Shown: piece after piece, positions 5,736 to 13,739 of the stretch | How positions within the stretch are numbered: position 1 is the first letter of the stretch | Layout: each line of letters starts with the position of its first letter | From: Streptomyces wedmorensis | GTDB taxonomy: Bacteria; Actinomycetota; Actinomycetes; Streptomycetales; Streptomycetaceae | DNA length: 41,246 nt | Assembly: GCF_000716445.1 (NCBI RefSeq) | Contig: NZ_JNWK01000064.1 | Location: forward strand, 1-41,246 | Direction of reading: 5' to 3' | Notes under the pieces: model-generated | Database searches by the model: none | Told to the model about the DNA's origin: nothing | The model's input: only the letters and a program-made list of their open reading frames with translations | Position numbers and translations under genes: made by a program

Positions 5736-7115
5736 GTGTCTGCTTCGAAGAGGACCGCCTGCGCGGTCACTGCTGCCGTGCTCCTGCCCCTCGTCACCGG
5801 CGCGCCCCCCGCCTGGGCGGACGAGAAGGACAAGCAGCCCAAGCCTCCCGCCGTCATGTCGAAGCTCGGCGGTCCACTGCTCGGGCAGCCAGGCACGCAG
5901 GTGAAGCTCGGCCCCGGCGCCCCGGTGCTGCCGAAGGAGCTGTCCGGGCGCTCCTGGATCGTCGCGGACGCGGAGACCGGCGCGGTCCTCGCCGCGCACA
6001 ACGCGCACTGGCCGCTCGCCCCGGCGTCCACCCTGAAGATGCTGTTCGCGGACACCCTGCTGCCGAAGTTCCCCAGGACGCAGAACCACCTGGTCACCAG
6101 CCAGGACCTGGCCGGGATAGGGGAGGGCTCCAGCCTGGTCGGCATCAAGGAGAAGCAGACCTACAGCGTCCACGACCTGTGGCTCGGCGTCTTCCTCCGT
6201 TCCGGCAACGACGCCGTCCGCGTCCTGACGAGCATGAACAACGGGCTCGACCGGACCGTGACGGACATGAACGAGCGCGCGGCCGAGCTCCAGGCGCTCG
6301 ACACCCACGTGGTCTCCCCGGACGGCTACGACGCCCCGAACCAGCTCTCCTCCGCGTACGACCTGACACTCATCGCCCGCAGCGGCATGCAGAAGCCGGA
6401 CTTCCGCGAGTACGCCGCCACGCCCCGCGCCGCGTTCCCCGGCGAGGCCAAGCCGGGCAAGAAGCGCGAGACCTTCGAGATCCAGAACACCAACCGGCTC
6501 CTCACCGGCGACCTCGGCGTCGCGCCGTACCAGGGCATCGCCGGGGTCAAGAACGGCAACACCACGCACGCGGGTGCCACCTTCACGGGGGTCGCCGAGC
6601 GGAACGGCAAGGTGCTGCTGGTCACCGTCATGAACCCGTCCTCGAAGGAGCAGCACGCGGTCTACCGGGAGACGGCCCGGCTGCTCGACTGGGGCTTCGC
6701 CGCGTCCGGGAAGGTGACCCCGGTGGGCGAGCTGGTGCCGCCCCGGTCGGCCCGTACCGAGTCGGCCGCCCCGGACGACGGTACGGCTCCGGCGCCCGCG
6801 CCCGGCAAGAACGCTCCGGCGGAGGCCGCGGCCTCCGGCCGGTCCGGCGGCGTCGGGATCGCGCTCGCCGTGGCGGGCGGGGTGCTCCTGCTCCTGGCCG
6901 CCGCGGTCTTCCTCGTCAACCGCCGCTGGCCGCTGGCCGCGTCGGCGGCTCTCCGTCGTCGCTCCCCGTCCCAGGACGACCCGGCGACCGGGGAGCCTCA
7001 GGAGGGCGAGGAGGCTCAGAAGTCCGAGAAGCCCGGGGAGACTCAGGAGTCCGGGAAGCCTCAGGAGACTCAGGAGTCGGAGAAGCCTCAGGAGTCCGGG
7101 GAGAAGACCCCGTAG
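5736..7115 (+). CDS. D-alanyl-D-alanine carboxypeptidase, peptidase S11 family, membrane-anchored
   Basis: This protein (459 residues from GTG 5736) trims the terminal D-Ala from peptidoglycan stem peptides outside the membrane. Residues 1-28 are a signal peptide ending in A-W-A. The penicillin-binding motifs are S98-T-L-K101, S156-G-N158 and K272-N-G274 in place of KTG, a substitution I recall in actinobacterial relatives. A membrane anchor spans about 372-394. The tail after 410 is low complexity, made of Glu, Ser, Gln, Pro and Lys. The GTG start is chosen because the signal peptide begins there; no Shine-Dalgarno is visible, so a leaderless mRNA is possible. An ATG at 5625 in frame would overlap the divergent gene. 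The last 200 bp overlap the 3' end of the convergent YihY gene. SCO4847 is the recalled ortholog. Confidence 0.85.
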   Translation: MSASKRTACAVTAAVLLPLVTGAPPAWADEKDKQPKPPAVMSKLGGPLLGQPGTQVKLGPGAPVLPKELSGRSWIVADAETGAVLAAHNAHWPLAPASTLKMLFADTLLPKFPRTQNHLVTSQDLAGIGEGSSLVGIKEKQTYSVHDLWLGVFLRSGNDAVRVLTSMNNGLDRTVTDMNERAAELQALDTHVVSPDGYDAPNQLSSAYDLTLIARSGMQKPDFREYAATPRAAFPGEAKPGKKRETFEIQNTNRLLTGDLGVAPYQGIAGVKNGNTTHAGATFTGVAERNGKVLLVTVMNPSSKEQHAVYRETARLLDWGFAASGKVTPVGELVPPRSARTESAAPDDGTAPAPAPGKNAPAEAAASGRSGGVGIALAVAGGVLLLLAAAVFLVNRRWPLAASAALRRRSPSQDDPATGEPQEGEEAQKSEKPGETQESGKPQETQESEKPQESGEKTP

Positions 7116-7947
7116 CCGTCCAGGCCGCGCAGAACAGCAGGAGTTTCGCGGTGAAGTTGATCCACAGGAGCAGGGCGACCGGGACGCCGAACGCGCCGTA
7201 CATCGACTTCGCCGCGACCCCCTTCATGTAGCCGCCGAGCAGCAGCTTGAGCAGCTCGAAGCCGACCGCGCCCATGAGCGCCGCCACCACCAGGCGGCGC
7301 CGGGGCGGCTCCACGCCGGGCAGCAGGGTCAGGACGTACAGCAGGATCAGGAAGTCGGCGACGACGGCGACGAGGACGGCCGCCGCCTGGAGGAAGAAGC
7401 CGCCCGCCCCGTCGCCGGAGATGCCGATCCGGTCGGCGCTCCAGCCGACGGCGGTGGAGCCGAGCCAGGACGCGGCCAGCGAGGCGAGGGCCACGCCGCC
7501 GAGCCCGACCAGGATGAGCGCGTCCTTGCCCTTGAGCAGGATCGGGTTGCCCTCGATGTCGTCGAGCCCCCACACCGCGCGCAGGCACTCCCGCATCGCG
7601 CCGATCCAGCTGATGCCGGTGAGCAGCAGGATGGCGCCGGCGACGAGCCCGACGGTGCCCGCGTTGGCGACGAGCCCGCCGATGTCGAGCTGGTCGGAGA
7701 TGCCGGGCACCTGGTCGCCGACCTTCTCCTCGATCCGGTCGAGCTGGTCGTCGGTGAGGAGCGCGGCGCCGATCGCGGCGGCGACGGTGATCAGCGGGAA
7801 GAGCGCGAGGAAGGAGAGGAAGGTGATCGCGGCGGCGAGCCGGGTCCAGTGCGCCGCGTCCAGGGTCTCGTAGGAGCGCCAGGCGTGGGTCCGCATGAGA
7901 CGGGTGACCACGGGGCCGATGACGGGGAGCTTGGTGAGCCAGTCCAT
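6916..7947 (-). CDS. YihY/BrkB family inner-membrane protein
   Basis: This 343-residue integral membrane protein belongs to the YihY/virulence factor BrkB family (once annotated RNase BN). The start MDWLTKLPVIGPVV at 7947 is preferred; the longer frame up to 8028 has no family support. The family core shows AAAITFLSFLALFPL near the N-terminus, a middle helix block with G-A-M-R-E-C, and the conserved L-L-G-G-Y-M-K-G and Y-G-A-F-G-V-P-V-A-L-L-L-W-I-N-F motif near the C-terminal helix. Five to six spans are likely. The last 65 residues are a Pro/Ser/Thr/Arg-rich tail encoded on the strand opposite the tail of the carboxypeptidase. Function is uncertain in this family. Confidence 0.85.
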   Translation of the reverse strand: MDWLTKLPVIGPVVTRLMRTHAWRSYETLDAAHWTRLAAAITFLSFLALFPLITVAAAIGAALLTDDQLDRIEEKVGDQVPGISDQLDIGGLVANAGTVGLVAGAILLLTGISWIGAMRECLRAVWGLDDIEGNPILLKGKDALILVGLGGVALASLAASWLGSTAVGWSADRIGISGDGAGGFFLQAAAVLVAVVADFLILLYVLTLLPGVEPPRRRLVVAALMGAVGFELLKLLLGGYMKGVAAKSMYGAFGVPVALLLWINFTAKLLLFCAAWTATGSSPRTPEASPTPESPEASRTPESPRASRTSEPPRPPEAPRSPGRPGTGSDDGEPPTRPAASGG

Positions 7948-8040
7948 GTCGTACGCGTGCCCCTTGATCCGTGAGTTGACCGGAGTACGAGAATCCCTCT
8001 CCGGGTCGCGCAGACCCGTGACCGACATCCCGGAGCAATA

Positions 8041-8069
8041 CCGACATATGCGACAGGGGCGGCTATACG
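8041..8069 (+). promoter_or_regulatory. Possible promoter upstream of the DprE2-like gene
   Basis: CCGACA (8041-8046) and TATACG (8064-8069) are 17 bp apart and would place the RNA start near 8076, just before an ATG at 8079 that opens a 26-codon leader frame. Confidence 0.35.
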
Positions 8070-8078
8070 GTCACCCCC

Positions 8079-8159
8079 ATGGCTGTCACGACCGGCCCCG
8101 GGCCTGTCCTCAGCCGGACCCGTCCCGTCGTCCCGTCCTCCGAGGAGCACCCACCATGA
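8079..8159 (+). CDS. Possible 26-residue leader peptide overlapping the next start
   Basis: ATG at 8079 opens a 26-codon frame that ends in TGA at 8157-8159. This TGA overlaps the ATG of the downstream reductase in an ATGA junction. The ATG sits about three bases from the predicted RNA start, as in a leaderless mRNA. The peptide (Pro/Val/Ser-rich) has no recognisable domain. The overlap could couple translation, but the reductase has its own strong Shine-Dalgarno, so this may be chance. Confidence 0.25.
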   Translation: MAVTTGPGPVLSRTRPVVPSSEEHPP

Positions 8160-8911
8160 AGGACGCCTCCGGCCTCCCGCAGTCCCTGCTCGTCCTCGGC
8201 GGCACCTCCGAGATCGGGCTCGCCACCGCCCGACGGCTGATCGCGCGCCGCACCCGCACGGTCTGGCTGGCCGGCCGCCCCTCCCCCGCCCTGACGGCCG
8301 CCGCGGACTCGCTGCGCCGGCTCGGGGCCGAGGTGCACACCGTGCCGTTCGACGCGCTCGACACCGCGTCGCACGAGGAACGGCTCGGCAAGGTCTTCAC
8401 CGAGGGCGACATCGACGTGGTGCTGCTCGCCTTCGGCGTCCTCGGCGACCAGGCGAGCGACGAGTCCGACCCGGTCGCCGCCGTCCGGGTCGCCCAGACC
8501 AACTACACGGGCGCCGTCTCGTCGGGCCTGGTCTGCGCGGGCGCGCTCCAGGCGCAGGGGCACGGCTCGCTCGTGGTGCTCTCCTCGGTGGCCGGCGAGC
8601 GGGCCCGCCGCGCCGACTTCATCTACGGCTCGTCGAAGGCGGGGCTCGACGCGTTCGCCCAGGGCCTCGGCGACGCGCTGTACGGGACCGGCGCGCGCGT
8701 CATGGTCGTACGCCCCGGGTTCGTGCGCTCCAGGATGACCGCCGGGCGCGCCCCGGCGCCGCTCGCGACGACCCCGGAAGCGGTCGCGAGCGCGATCGAA
8801 CTGGGGCTGCGGCGGCGCTCGGAGACGGTGTGGGTGCCGGGGGCACTGCGGATGGTGATGGCGGCCGTACGGCACGCGCCGAGGCCCCTCTTCCGGCTTC
8901 TGCCGGTGTGA
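8156..8911 (+). CDS. SDR-family oxidoreductase, DprE2-like
   Basis: This 251-residue short-chain dehydrogenase has a Rossmann glycine motif L-G-G-T-S-E-I-G (residues 14-21) and a Y157-G-S-S-K161 active site. The GGTSEIG variant and overall pattern resemble DprE2, the NAD-dependent reductase that completes epimerisation of decaprenylphosphoryl-ribose to arabinose in mycolic-acid bacteria. Streptomyces lacks arabinogalactan, and no DprE1 is seen here, so the substrate is uncertain; another polyprenyl-linked or small sugar is possible. ATG 8156 follows GAGGAG by eight bases. The gene is convergent with the 2H phosphoesterase gene, and a strong hairpin covers its end. Confidence 0.82.
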   Translation: MKDASGLPQSLLVLGGTSEIGLATARRLIARRTRTVWLAGRPSPALTAAADSLRRLGAEVHTVPFDALDTASHEERLGKVFTEGDIDVVLLAFGVLGDQASDESDPVAAVRVAQTNYTGAVSSGLVCAGALQAQGHGSLVVLSSVAGERARRADFIYGSSKAGLDAFAQGLGDALYGTGARVMVVRPGFVRSRMTAGRAPAPLATTPEAVASAIELGLRRRSETVWVPGALRMVMAAVRHAPRPLFRLLPV

Positions 8912-8919
8912 GGGGCCTC
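8881..8919. terminator. Hairpin at the end of the SDR gene
   Basis: GAGGCCCCTC (8881-8890) pairs perfectly with GAGGGGCCTC (8910-8919), and CCGGC with GCCGG (8893-8897, 8902-8906) pairs inside. The stem begins within the last codons of the SDR gene and serves the convergent junction. Confidence 0.65.
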
Positions 8920-8936
8920 TCAGGGTGTCGTGCCGG

Positions 8937-9533
8937 TCAGCCCGCGGGCGTGACGGTCGGCGCGTCGACCGGGCTGCCGCCCTGCGACGGGACGGCGGGG
9001 ATCGTCCGGCCGCTGCCGAACTGGTAGTCGCACAGCTTGCGCCACACCCCGTCCGGGCCCTGCTCGTACAGGGCGAAGGAGCGGCAGGTCCAGGCCGCCT
9101 CGTACCCGGCGAGCTCCTCGAACGCCCGGTCCATCCCCTCCTCGGAGATGCCGTGCGCCACGGTGACGTGCGGGTGGTACGGGAACTGGAGCTCCCGCAC
9201 CAGCGGCCCTGCCTCGTCCCGGATCCGGTGCTGGAGCCGGTTGCAGAGGGAGACGCCCTCCTCGACCTTCACGAAGACGACCGGCGACAGCGGCCGGAAG
9301 GTCCCGGTGCCCTTCAGGCGCACCGGGAAGGGCTGGTGCTCGGCGGCGACGCCCGCCAGGTGCGCCTCGATCGCCGGCAGCCGCTCCTCGGCCACCTCGG
9401 TCGGCGGGACGAGGGTGACGTGCGTGGGAATGCCGTACGCGGCAGGGTCCCCGAAGCCGGCGCGCCGCTCCTGGAGCAGGCTGCCGTAGGGCTCCGGGAC
9501 CGCGATCGAAACGCCGAGCGTTACGGTCCCCAC
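8937..9533 (-). CDS. 2H phosphoesterase (2'-5' RNA ligase / LigT-like superfamily)
   Basis: This 198-residue protein carries the two His-x-Thr motifs that define 2H phosphoesterases: H38-V-T-L41 and H122-V-T-V125. Such enzymes act on 2'-5' or cyclic phosphodiester bonds in RNA or nucleotides. The specific substrate cannot be read from sequence. GTG 9533 follows GGAGGAG by six bases, a strong start. The last 20 residues are a Pro/Ser/Gly tail. It lies downstream of trpS on the same strand, separated by 91 bp that contain a hairpin. Confidence 0.85.
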   Translation of the reverse strand: MGTVTLGVSIAVPEPYGSLLQERRAGFGDPAAYGIPTHVTLVPPTEVAEERLPAIEAHLAGVAAEHQPFPVRLKGTGTFRPLSPVVFVKVEEGVSLCNRLQHRIRDEAGPLVRELQFPYHPHVTVAHGISEEGMDRAFEELAGYEAAWTCRSFALYEQGPDGVWRKLCDYQFGSGRTIPAVPSQGGSPVDAPTVTPAG

Positions 9534-9570
9534 GTCGTTCTCCTCCGTCGTCGGTCGATTTGTGTGCAGT

Positions 9571-9599
9571 GGTGCAGCCGCCAGTGTGCGGCCTGCACC
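9571..9599 (-). terminator. Hairpin between trpS and the 2H gene
   Basis: GGTGCAG-CCGC (9571-9581) pairs with GCGG-C-CTGCACC (9588-9599) with one bulged base. It follows the trpS stop and probably ends its transcript. Confidence 0.6.
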
Positions 9600-9624
9600 G
9601 CCCTTGTGGCCAGGGTCCTTGGAC

Positions 9625-10690
<1,066 letters not shown>

Positions 10691-10694
10691 GAGT

Positions 10695-11294
10695 GTGAGG
10701 ACGCGGGAGGGGGGCCTGGTCGACGACGAGGCCGTGGTGATCGCACGGGTGCGCGCCGGAGAGCCGGAGGCGTACGCGGAGCTGGTCCGCGCGCACACGG
10801 CGGTGGCGCTGAGGGCGGCGGTGGCGTGCGGCGCGGGTCCGGACGCCGAGGACGTGGTGCAGCAGGCGTTCTTCAAGGCGTACCGGACGCTGGGGCGTTT
10901 CAGGGAGGGCTCGGCGTTCCGGCCGTGGCTGCTGCGGATCGTCGCCAATGAGACCAGGAACACAGTGCGGTCGGCGGGTCGGCGGCGCGCCGTCCACGAC
11001 CGGGAGGCGGATCTGCTGGGGGCCGCCGAGCCGCTGATACCGGAGTCGGCGGACCCGGCGGTCGCGGCCGAGGCGCGGGAGCGGAGCCGGCGGCTGTGGG
11101 AGGCCCTGGACGGTCTCGCCGAGGACCACCGGCTGGTGGTGATCCACCGCTATCTCCTGGAGCTGGACGAGACGGAGACGGCGCTGGCCCTCGGCTGGCC
11201 GAGGGGGACGGTGAAGTCCCGGCTGAGCCGGGCGCTGAAGAAGCTGGGACGGGTGCTGGAGGAAGGCCTGGAAGGAGGTGGGGAGCATGGCTGA
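10695..11294 (+). CDS. ECF RNA polymerase sigma factor
   Basis: This 199-residue sigma-70 family protein has region 2 at about 16-85, with the core-binding stretch D-A-E-D-V-V-Q-Q-A-F-F-K-A-Y and the F-R-P-W-L-L-R-I-V-A-N-E helix. Region 4 at about 128-190 has L-A-E-D-H-R-L-V-V-I-H-R-Y and the recognition helix with G-T-V-K-S-R-L-S-R-A-L. The start GTG 10695 is chosen because a promoter-like sequence ends just before it; GTG 10656 is a longer alternative that would include the promoter. The gene overlaps the downstream membrane protein gene by 8 bp, as in sigma/anti-sigma pairs. The signal it answers is unknown. Confidence 0.88.
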   Translation: MRTREGGLVDDEAVVIARVRAGEPEAYAELVRAHTAVALRAAVACGAGPDAEDVVQQAFFKAYRTLGRFREGSAFRPWLLRIVANETRNTVRSAGRRRAVHDREADLLGAAEPLIPESADPAVAAEARERSRRLWEALDGLAEDHRLVVIHRYLLELDETETALALGWPRGTVKSRLSRALKKLGRVLEEGLEGGGEHG

Positions 11295-12087
11295 CGAGGG
11301 TCTGCCGGACGAGCTGCGGGAGCTGGGGCGGCGGCTGCGGGTGCCGGACGTCGACGGGGAGTCGATGGCCGAGCGGGTGCTCGCGCAGCTCCTCGCCGAG
11401 CGGGTGCCCACTCCGGAGCCGGAGCCGCGGCCGGGCCGGCGGTGGTGGTGGGCGCGGGCCCGGGCGTGGGCGGGCGAGCGGTGGCGGGTCCTGCTGGCGG
11501 GTCTGACCGGCGTGCTGGTCGTGCTGGTGCTGACGCCCCCGGTGCGGGCGACGGTGGCGGACTGGTTCGGCTTCGGCGGGGTCGCCGTGCGGTACGACCC
11601 GGACGGCCACCGCGTCGCGTCCGGCGGCGTGGTGCCGGGGTGCCCCGATCCGGTGTCCACGGCTCGGGCGGCGCGGCTGGCGGGCTTCGAGCCGCTGATA
11701 CCGGACCTGCTCGGTCCGCCGGACGCCGTCGTGGTGACGGGGTCGGCCGAGCGGGGGCGGGCGGTGATCAGCCTGTGCTGGCGCGACGGGGAGCGGACCG
11801 TCCGGCTCGACGAGTTCCCCGCGCGGCTCGACATCGGCTTCGCCAAGCAGGTCACCACGCCGCCGCGCTGGGTCGACCTCCCCGACGGCGCGCACGGCTA
11901 CTGGTTCGCCACCCCGCACCTGCTGACCTTCCCCATGACGGACGGCACGGGCGCGGCCTGGACCCACCGGGTCCGCACGGCGGGCCCCACGCTCCTCTGG
12001 GCGACGAACGGGGGCCCGCTCACCTTCCGCCTGGAAGGCATACCGGACCCGGAGCGGGCCCGCCGCACGGCGGAGTCCGTCGGCTGA
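11287..12087 (+). CDS. Membrane protein, probable anti-sigma partner of the ECF factor
   Basis: This 266-residue protein starts with ATG 11287 inside the sigma gene, behind GGAGGT. Residues 1-60 are cytoplasmic, acidic then basic; a single span lies at about 72-88 (VLLAGLTGVLVVLVL); the rest is outside the membrane. No zinc-binding H-x-x-x-C-x-x-C motif is present, so it is not a ZAS-type anti-sigma factor. The extracytoplasmic part has two Cys (about 119 and 160) that could pair. The overlap with the sigma gene and the topology are the case for an anti-sigma or signal-sensing role; sequence alone does not prove it. Confidence 0.7.
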   Translation: MADEGLPDELRELGRRLRVPDVDGESMAERVLAQLLAERVPTPEPEPRPGRRWWWARARAWAGERWRVLLAGLTGVLVVLVLTPPVRATVADWFGFGGVAVRYDPDGHRVASGGVVPGCPDPVSTARAARLAGFEPLIPDLLGPPDAVVVTGSAERGRAVISLCWRDGERTVRLDEFPARLDIGFAKQVTTPPRWVDLPDGAHGYWFATPHLLTFPMTDGTGAAWTHRVRTAGPTLLWATNGGPLTFRLEGIPDPERARRTAESVG

Positions 12088-12105
12088 ACGACCGGGTCGG
12101 GCCGC

Positions 12106-12149
12106 GGCGGGGCGGATCGCGGCGGGGCGGATCGCGGCGGCGGGATCGC
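12106..12149. repeat. Short tandem repeat after the anti-sigma gene
   Basis: The 15-bp unit GGCGGGGCGGATCGC occurs twice exactly (12106-12120, 12121-12135), and a 14-bp variant follows (12136-12149). Confidence 0.8.
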
Positions 12150-12158
12150 GGCGGCCGA

Positions 12159-12185
12159 GGCCGGCTCGGGCGGGCCGAGCCGGCC
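12159..12185. terminator. Bidirectional terminator between anti-sigma gene and glyA
   Basis: An 11-bp perfect stem (12159-12169 with 12175-12185) with a 5-nt loop lies eight bases from the glyA stop at 12193. Confidence 0.8.
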
Positions 12186-12192
12186 GTGGGGG

Positions 12193-13461
12193 TCAGGTCG
12201 GGAGGCCCGGGGCCGGATGGGCGGTCATGAGGTCGGCGACCTCGGCGCGGATGGCGCGGAGGGCGTCCTCGTCGCCCGTGCCGGCGGCGGCGACACCGCG
12301 GTCGATCCACTCGGCGACCTGGGCCATGTGTTCCGTGCCGAGGCCGCGGGAGGTGAGGGACGGGGTGCCGATGCGGATGCCGGACGGGTCGAAGGGCTTC
12401 CGGGAGTCGTAGGGGACGGTGTTGTAGTTGACGACGATGCCGGCCCGGTCGAGGGCCTTCGCGGCGATCTTGCCCGGGACCTGCTTGGGGGTGAGGTCCA
12501 TCAGGATCAGGTGGTTGTCGGTGCCGCCGGAGACCAGGTCGAAGCCGCGCGCGAGGAGCGCCTCGGCGAGGGCCTTGGCGTTGGCGACGACGGCGTGGGC
12601 GTATGCCCGGAAGGAGGGCTGGGACGCCTCGTGCAGGGCGACGGCGATGGCGGCGGTGGTCTGGTTGTGGGGGCCGCCCTGGAGGCCCGGGAAGACGGCC
12701 TTGTCGAGGGCCTTGGCGTGCTCCTCGCGGGACATGAGCATGGCGCCGCGCGGGCCGCGGAGGGTCTTGTGGGTGGTCGTGGAGATGACGTCCACGTGCC
12801 CGACCGGGGACGGGTGCGCACCGCCCGCGATGAGGCCGGCGATGTGGGCGACGTCGGCGACGAGCACGGCGCCGGCCTCGCGGGCGATCTCGCCGAAGGC
12901 GGCGAAGTCGATGGTGCGGGGCAGCGCGGTGCCGCCGCAGAAGATGACCTTGGGGCGCTCCTTGAGGGCCAGTTCGCGGACCTCGTCGAAGTCGATGAGA
13001 CCGGTGTCGTGGCGTACGCCGTACTGGACGCCGCGGAACCACTTGCCGGTGGCGGAGACGCCCCAGCCGTGGGTGAGGTGGCCGCCCATCGGCAGGGCCA
13101 TGCCCATGACGGTGTCGCCGGGCTCGGCGAAGGCGAGGTAGACGGCGAGGTTGGCCGGGGAGCCGGAGTAGGGCTGGACGTTGGCGTGGTCGACGCCGAA
13201 GAGGGACTTGGCGCGTTCGACGGCGAGGGTCTCGACCTGGTCGATGTTCTGCTGGCCCTCGTAGTAGCGGCGGCCGGGGTAGCCCTCGCTGTACTTGTTC
13301 TGGAGGACGGTGCCGGAGGCTTCGAGCACGGCGGCGGAGACGTAGTTCTCGCTGGGGATGAGGCGCAGGGTCTCGCTCTGGAGCCGTTCCTCGGCGCCGA
13401 CCAGGGCGGCGAGTTCGGGGTCGGCCGCGGCGAGTGCGGGGTGCTGCTGCGGGCTGGTCAT
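12193..13461 (-). CDS. glyA: Serine hydroxymethyltransferase
   Basis: This PLP enzyme interconverts serine plus tetrahydrofolate with glycine plus 5,10-methylene-tetrahydrofolate, the main source of one-carbon units in the cytoplasm. It is 422 residues, normal for the family. The PLP lysine is K232 in STTTHKTLRGPRG. Further family blocks are LIPSENY, N-K-Y-S-E-G-Y-P-G-R-R-Y-Y-E-G, DVAHIAGL and FPGLQGGPH. ATG 13461 follows GGAGG by eight bases. The leader upstream contains a ZTP riboswitch, so expression is probably raised when 10-formyl-tetrahydrofolate runs low and ZTP accumulates. Confidence 0.97.
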   Translation of the reverse strand: MTSPQQHPALAAADPELAALVGAEERLQSETLRLIPSENYVSAAVLEASGTVLQNKYSEGYPGRRYYEGQQNIDQVETLAVERAKSLFGVDHANVQPYSGSPANLAVYLAFAEPGDTVMGMALPMGGHLTHGWGVSATGKWFRGVQYGVRHDTGLIDFDEVRELALKERPKVIFCGGTALPRTIDFAAFGEIAREAGAVLVADVAHIAGLIAGGAHPSPVGHVDVISTTTHKTLRGPRGAMLMSREEHAKALDKAVFPGLQGGPHNQTTAAIAVALHEASQPSFRAYAHAVVANAKALAEALLARGFDLVSGGTDNHLILMDLTPKQVPGKIAAKALDRAGIVVNYNTVPYDSRKPFDPSGIRIGTPSLTSRGLGTEHMAQVAEWIDRGVAAAGTGDEDALRAIRAEVADLMTAHPAPGLPT

Positions 13462-13535
13462 GGTGGTGTCCTCCGGGCGTGGGCGGGTCCCGGGGCACTG
13501 CGTGAGGCGCGGCGCCACGCGGGACTTCGGTCCCG

Positions 13536-13620
13536 TGACGCCCAGGCGGGCGGCGCCTCGTGTGGTCTGCCGCGCACGGCTCCCCCGGGGTCCCTTCCCC
13601 GTACGCCAGTCGCCGTGCGT
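13536..13620 (-). promoter_or_regulatory. ZTP (pfl motif) riboswitch upstream of glyA
   Basis: On the minus strand the leader reads CGACTGGCG (13612-13604), then GGGGAGCCGTG (13586-13576), then CCGCCTGGGC near 13550-13540. These are the conserved blocks of the ZTP/pfl riboswitch in the right order, with the 3' block forming the ligand-binding pseudoknot. A TAGTCT -10 at 13632-13627 puts the RNA start near 13620, directly before the aptamer. Downstream are a UUCG-type hairpin (13521-13534) and GCGCCTC (13510-13504) that can pair with GAGGCGC (13559-13553), a possible expression platform. ZTP riboswitches commonly precede glyA, folD and purH; I see none before the folD and purH genes here. Confidence 0.82.
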
Positions 13621-13739
13621 GTTTCCAGACTAGCGGGCGCGCCGTCGCCGAGGTTTCCCCGTCCGGCATCCGAGCGACGATATGAAAGGGGCCACAGCCC
13701 CCTGGGTCACCCCCGAGCCGCAGGACGAACGGAGATCCC

